Positions 61,259 through 64,000 of a stretch of 64,000 nucleotides of DNA are shown here, in pieces (the stretch's first letter is position 1; every line of letters begins with the position of its first letter). The notes beneath the pieces are model-generated. The model saw nothing but the letters and a program-made list of their open reading frames with translations. It had not been told where the DNA came from and ran no database searches. The position numbers and the translations under genes are program-made. The stretch is from Luteimonas yindakuii (GTDB lineage: Bacteria > Pseudomonadota > Gammaproteobacteria > Xanthomonadales > Xanthomonadaceae): the NCBI RefSeq assembly GCF_004803715.2, contig NZ_CP039383.2, positions 2,790,001 to 2,854,000 of the forward strand, written 5' to 3'.

Positions 61259-63304
61259 TCAGCGCGCGCCCACCGGGTCGATTTCCTCGACCAGGTGCGT
61301 CGCACCGTAGACCTTGTCCAGCGCTTCGATCATCGCCGCACTGTGCACGGACACGGTGCGGTTGAGCGTCTCGTCGTACCAGAAGCTGCCGCCCAGCGAA
61401 TGGATGTTGCCATCGAAGGCCAGCCCCACCACTTCCGCGTTGCGGTTGATCACCGGGCTGCCGGAATTGCCGCCGATGATGTCGTTGGTGCTGACGAAGT
61501 TGAAGCGGGTGTCGAGGTCGAGCCGATCCTTCGCGTCCAGCCAGCGCTGCGGCAGCGCGTACGGCGCGAAGCCGGTGGCACGCTCGAACAGGCCGCCGAT
61601 CCGCGTGTACGGCGCGATGTCGTTGCCGAGCTCGTTCCAGCCGCGCACCTCGCCATAGGACAGGCGCAGGGTGAAGGTGGCATCCGGATAGACACCGGTG
61701 CCGTACCTGGCGAAGCGGGTGCGGGCGATGGATTCGGCGTTGCGCCCTTCCACCGCATCGACCTCGGATTCGAAACGGCTACGTAGCGCACGCGATTCCG
61801 CGTCCAGCGCACGGGCCAGGCGGATGAACGGATCCTGCGAGGCGTCGACCGCGGCCTTGCCGCCACGCCACAGGCGCTCGCGTTCGGCGGCGTCGCCAAG
61901 CCTCGTGCCGTTGACCAGTTCCGCGGCCAGTGCTTCCGGCGACTTGCCGCCGAACACCTGCTGCACGGTCGGGTGATCGGTACCCAGCAGCTCGCGGAAC
62001 TTGGTCAGCGAATGGGTCAGCTTGACGGTCTCGAACTCGGGGTACACCGGCGACTTCGAGAACAGCGTCTGCTCCAGCCGCGTCAGGCCCGCATCCTGGA
62101 ACTCCGGCAGGCGCTCGGCATTCGGCTTCGGCCGCTCGTCGCCGCCACGCAGCAGGATCGAGGCGAACTGGAAGTAGCGGCTGTCGAACGCGCGCTGCTG
62201 GCCGATGAGCATGTGCGGGTAGTACAGCGTGCGACGCACCTGCTGGGCCTGGGCGATCTCGTCCCACGGCGTGGACGATTCCGCGGCCGTGCGCAGCTCG
62301 GCTTCCTCGCGACGCTTGGCAGCGAACACCTGCGGATCCAGCAGCGCCTGCAGCTGGCCGCGGAACACCTTGTAGCTGTTCTCGGTGAAGGTGAGGTCCG
62401 ACTGCGCCTGGCGCGCGGCTTCCTCGCCGCCGCGGCTGTACTGCGCCAGCAGCGCGCGCCGCTCGGCCAGCAGCAGCAGGTTGTTGATCAGGTCGAGGTC
62501 GCGCACGCGTTCGAGCTGGGCGACGGTGAGCTGGCGCTGGGTGCGGCCGGGATGGCCGGTGACCATCGTCAGTTCGCCCGGCTGCGCGCCGGCCGGGTTG
62601 AGGCGGAAGTGGTGTTCGACCTTGGCCGGCTGGCCGTTCTCGTAGGCGCGCAGCAGACCCATGTCGAGGTTGTAGCGCGGGAAGTTGAAATTGTCCGGAT
62701 CACCGCCGAAGAAGCCCGCCGCGTATTCCGGCGAGAACACCAGGCGCACGTCCTGGTAGCGCTTGTAGGCATACAGATGATGCTGGCCACCGGCATACAG
62801 CGACACCACGTCGCAGCGCTTGCCCGATGCGTCGCCCGCCACGCACGCGTCCTCGATCCGCGAGACTTCGGCGTTGCGTGCATCGATGTATTCGCGGCCG
62901 GACTTGCCGGCGGTCACCTTCGCGATGCGATCGGTGACGTCGGTGATCTCCTGCAGGACGTTGAGTTCCTCCGCCGGGCACTGCAGTTCCTCGGCGCGCG
63001 ACGCGGCCACGAAGCCATCGTTGAGGCGGTCCTCCTCGGCCGACGACAGGCCCTGCACGCAACCGACGATGCAGTGGGCATTGGTCAGCACCAGGCCTTC
63101 GTCGGAGACGAACGAACCCGAGCAGCCACCGGCCAGGCGGACCGACGAGCGCATCGCATTGCGCACCCAGTCGGCATCGGGGCTGAAGTCGTAGGCCGAC
63201 TGCAGCGCGCGGGTGGGCAGGTTGTCGAGCGTCCACATGCCCTCGGCGGCGGACGCGGAAGCGGAGACCAGACTGGCGACAGCCAGCGCAAGCACGTGTT
63301 TCAT
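61259..63304 (-). CDS. S46-family dipeptidyl-peptidase, DPP7/DAP BII-type
   Basis: A 681-residue exported serine peptidase (signal peptide to about residue 20, ASASA) that removes dipeptides from the N-terminus of peptides in the periplasm. The chymotrypsin-like triad is H77 (TNAHC), D214 (NFPRYNLD) and S614 (GGNSGSP). Residue G632 in LAFDGN is the position that separates DPP7 (Gly, hydrophobic P1) from DPP11 (Arg, acidic P1), so a hydrophobic/aliphatic preference is predicted. The closest known enzyme type is DAP BII of Pseudoxanthomonas. Confidence 0.95.
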   Translation of the reverse strand: MKHVLALAVASLVSASASAAEGMWTLDNLPTRALQSAYDFSPDADWVRNAMRSSVRLAGGCSGSFVSDEGLVLTNAHCIVGCVQGLSSAEEDRLNDGFVAASRAEELQCPAEELNVLQEITDVTDRIAKVTAGKSGREYIDARNAEVSRIEDACVAGDASGKRCDVVSLYAGGQHHLYAYKRYQDVRLVFSPEYAAGFFGGDPDNFNFPRYNLDMGLLRAYENGQPAKVEHHFRLNPAGAQPGELTMVTGHPGRTQRQLTVAQLERVRDLDLINNLLLLAERRALLAQYSRGGEEAARQAQSDLTFTENSYKVFRGQLQALLDPQVFAAKRREEAELRTAAESSTPWDEIAQAQQVRRTLYYPHMLIGQQRAFDSRYFQFASILLRGGDERPKPNAERLPEFQDAGLTRLEQTLFSKSPVYPEFETVKLTHSLTKFRELLGTDHPTVQQVFGGKSPEALAAELVNGTRLGDAAERERLWRGGKAAVDASQDPFIRLARALDAESRALRSRFESEVDAVEGRNAESIARTRFARYGTGVYPDATFTLRLSYGEVRGWNELGNDIAPYTRIGGLFERATGFAPYALPQRWLDAKDRLDLDTRFNFVSTNDIIGGNSGSPVINRNAEVVGLAFDGNIHSLGGSFWYDETLNRTVSVHSAAMIEALDKVYGATHLVEEIDPVGAR

Positions 63305-63443
63305 GGGCGGGCCCCCTGGGCGGATGAACAGGATCGCATCGTAGCGGAATCGCCCGTCGCGCCACCGCCCGCTGGGCTGCGGTTCACCGCGGGTCGACCC
63401 ATTCAGGGGAAAATGGCCGCCTTCCCTTCCTCGGGATGGCTCC

Positions 63444-63689
63444 ATGTACGGTCGCGAACGCCGCACTTCCCCCGACATCGACCAGGACGCGCTGCGCGCC
63501 GCGCTCACGCCCGCGCAACGCGCGGCACTGCCGTTGCTGGAACGTTTCGGCTGGGAGCTGCGCTTCGTCCGCCGGCCGTTGTTCATGGAACCGGTGCCGG
63601 TGCTGTTCGACCGCGACGGCAAGCGTTGGGTCTCGCTCGAGGCCGACGGGACGGTCAACGAGAACTCGGGGTTCAAGCTGCGCGACTGA
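63444..63689 (+). CDS. Small conserved hypothetical protein
   Basis: An 81-residue soluble protein with a helical N-terminus (DIDQDALRAALTPAQRAAL) and a beta-rich C-terminus (RWVSLEADGTVNEN). No known domain. It is divergent from the S46 peptidase and 79 bases upstream of the SDR gene. Its codon use is like its neighbours, so it is likely a real gene. Confidence 0.65.
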   Translation: MYGRERRTSPDIDQDALRAALTPAQRAALPLLERFGWELRFVRRPLFMEPVPVLFDRDGKRWVSLEADGTVNENSGFKLRD

Positions 63690-63768
63690 CCACGCGCTTG
63701 CGCGCGATCAATGCGACGCCCGCGGCGGCGGTGGCATCCTCTCGTTCCACCCGGACAGGAGGCGGGCA

Positions 63769-64000
63769 ATGACCATCCAGATACTCGAAGGCCGGACCGC
63801 GCTGGTGACGGGCGGCGCACGTGGCATCGGCGCGGCCATCGTGCGCCGGCTGCATGACCTTGGCGCCGGCGTGGTGATCACCGACCTCCTCGACGCCGAG
63901 GGCGAAGCGCTGGCTGCGGCACTCGGCCAGCGGGCCCTGTTCGTCCACCACGACGTCGGCGACGAGGCCGCCTGGCAGGCGGCCGTGGCTGCCGCGGTGG
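63769..64000 (+). CDS. SDR-family oxidoreductase, 5' part
   Basis: The first 77 codons of a short-chain dehydrogenase/reductase; the gene runs off the window. The NAD(P)-binding TGGARGIG is at residues 15-22 and the beta3 acidic segment reads VVITDLLDAEG, hinting at NAD+ rather than NADP+ (Asp at the end of beta2). AGGAGGCGGG precedes the ATG at 63769. Substrate unknown. Confidence 0.88.
   Translation, partial: MTIQILEGRTALVTGGARGIGAAIVRRLHDLGAGVVITDLLDAEGEALAAALGQRALFVHHDVGDEAAWQAAVAAAV

Overview
The window looks like chromosomal core sequence from a high-GC gammaproteobacterium of the Lysobacteraceae/Xanthomonadaceae (Luteimonas, Lysobacter or Pseudoxanthomonas-like). The evidence is the very GC-rich codon use, xanthomonad-type proteins (a CopL-CopA-CopB copper locus, a QEGLA-motif protein, an S46 dipeptidyl-peptidase with the FDGN motif, a three-domain monothiol glutaredoxin) and GC-rich palindromic repeats scattered between genes. 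The genus is an inference. I see no tRNA, rRNA, CRISPR array, integrase, transposase or prophage.

Layout. 1-6.3 kb: a Gly/Ser-rich membrane-anchored protein, a small secreted protein, a manganese catalase, an MFS transporter, an Excalibur-domain protein and a DUF4142 lipoprotein. 6.3-17.2 kb: aceE, a histidine kinase with two receiver-only regulators, a CPA2 antiporter, maeB and a QEGLA-motif metalloprotein. 17.4-25.7 kb: rsgA, an alaA / SGNH-hydrolase / methyltransferase run, transaldolase, a phasin, a polysaccharide deacetylase and the glutaredoxin fusion. 25.7-32.5 kb: two diverged palindromic elements, a DUF411-DUF924 pair, AMP nucleosidase, two overlapping amidohydrolase-like genes (the second lacking metal ligands), an SRPBCC protein, a DUF1801 protein and an odd repeat-bearing gap. 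32.5-40.3 kb: an outer-membrane barrel, a small secreted protein, copLAB, NDH-2 and a ZIP metal transporter. 40.3-49.2 kb: rpoH and a tight ftsE-ftsX-response regulator-ung run, rhlB, trxA and rho. 49.2-57.2 kb: two TonB-domain proteins, a giant ankyrin protein, ycgL and a bd-type oxidase. 57.2-64 kb: a candidate small RNA or leader, an S9 peptidase, hemF, the S46 peptidase, a small protein and the start of an SDR gene cut by the window edge.

Working together: aceE, maeB, tal, NDH-2 and CydAB serve central carbon flow and respiration. Mn catalase, thioredoxin, the glutaredoxin fusion and copLAB serve oxidative and copper stress. RpoH, Rho, RhlB and RsgA are global expression machinery. The S9 and S46 peptidases and the amidohydrolase pair fit a proteolytic, peptide-feeding lifestyle.

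No single cluster stands out as an obvious new defence or biosynthetic system. The most unusual signals are the two palindromic elements whose arms have diverged together while still pairing, an in-frame palindromic repeat inside copB, the inactive-looking amidohydrolase partner, the receiver protein with one dead domain in the ftsEX operon, and the cydA-divergent region with repeated TGACRC half-sites next to a leader or sRNA ending in a strong terminator.
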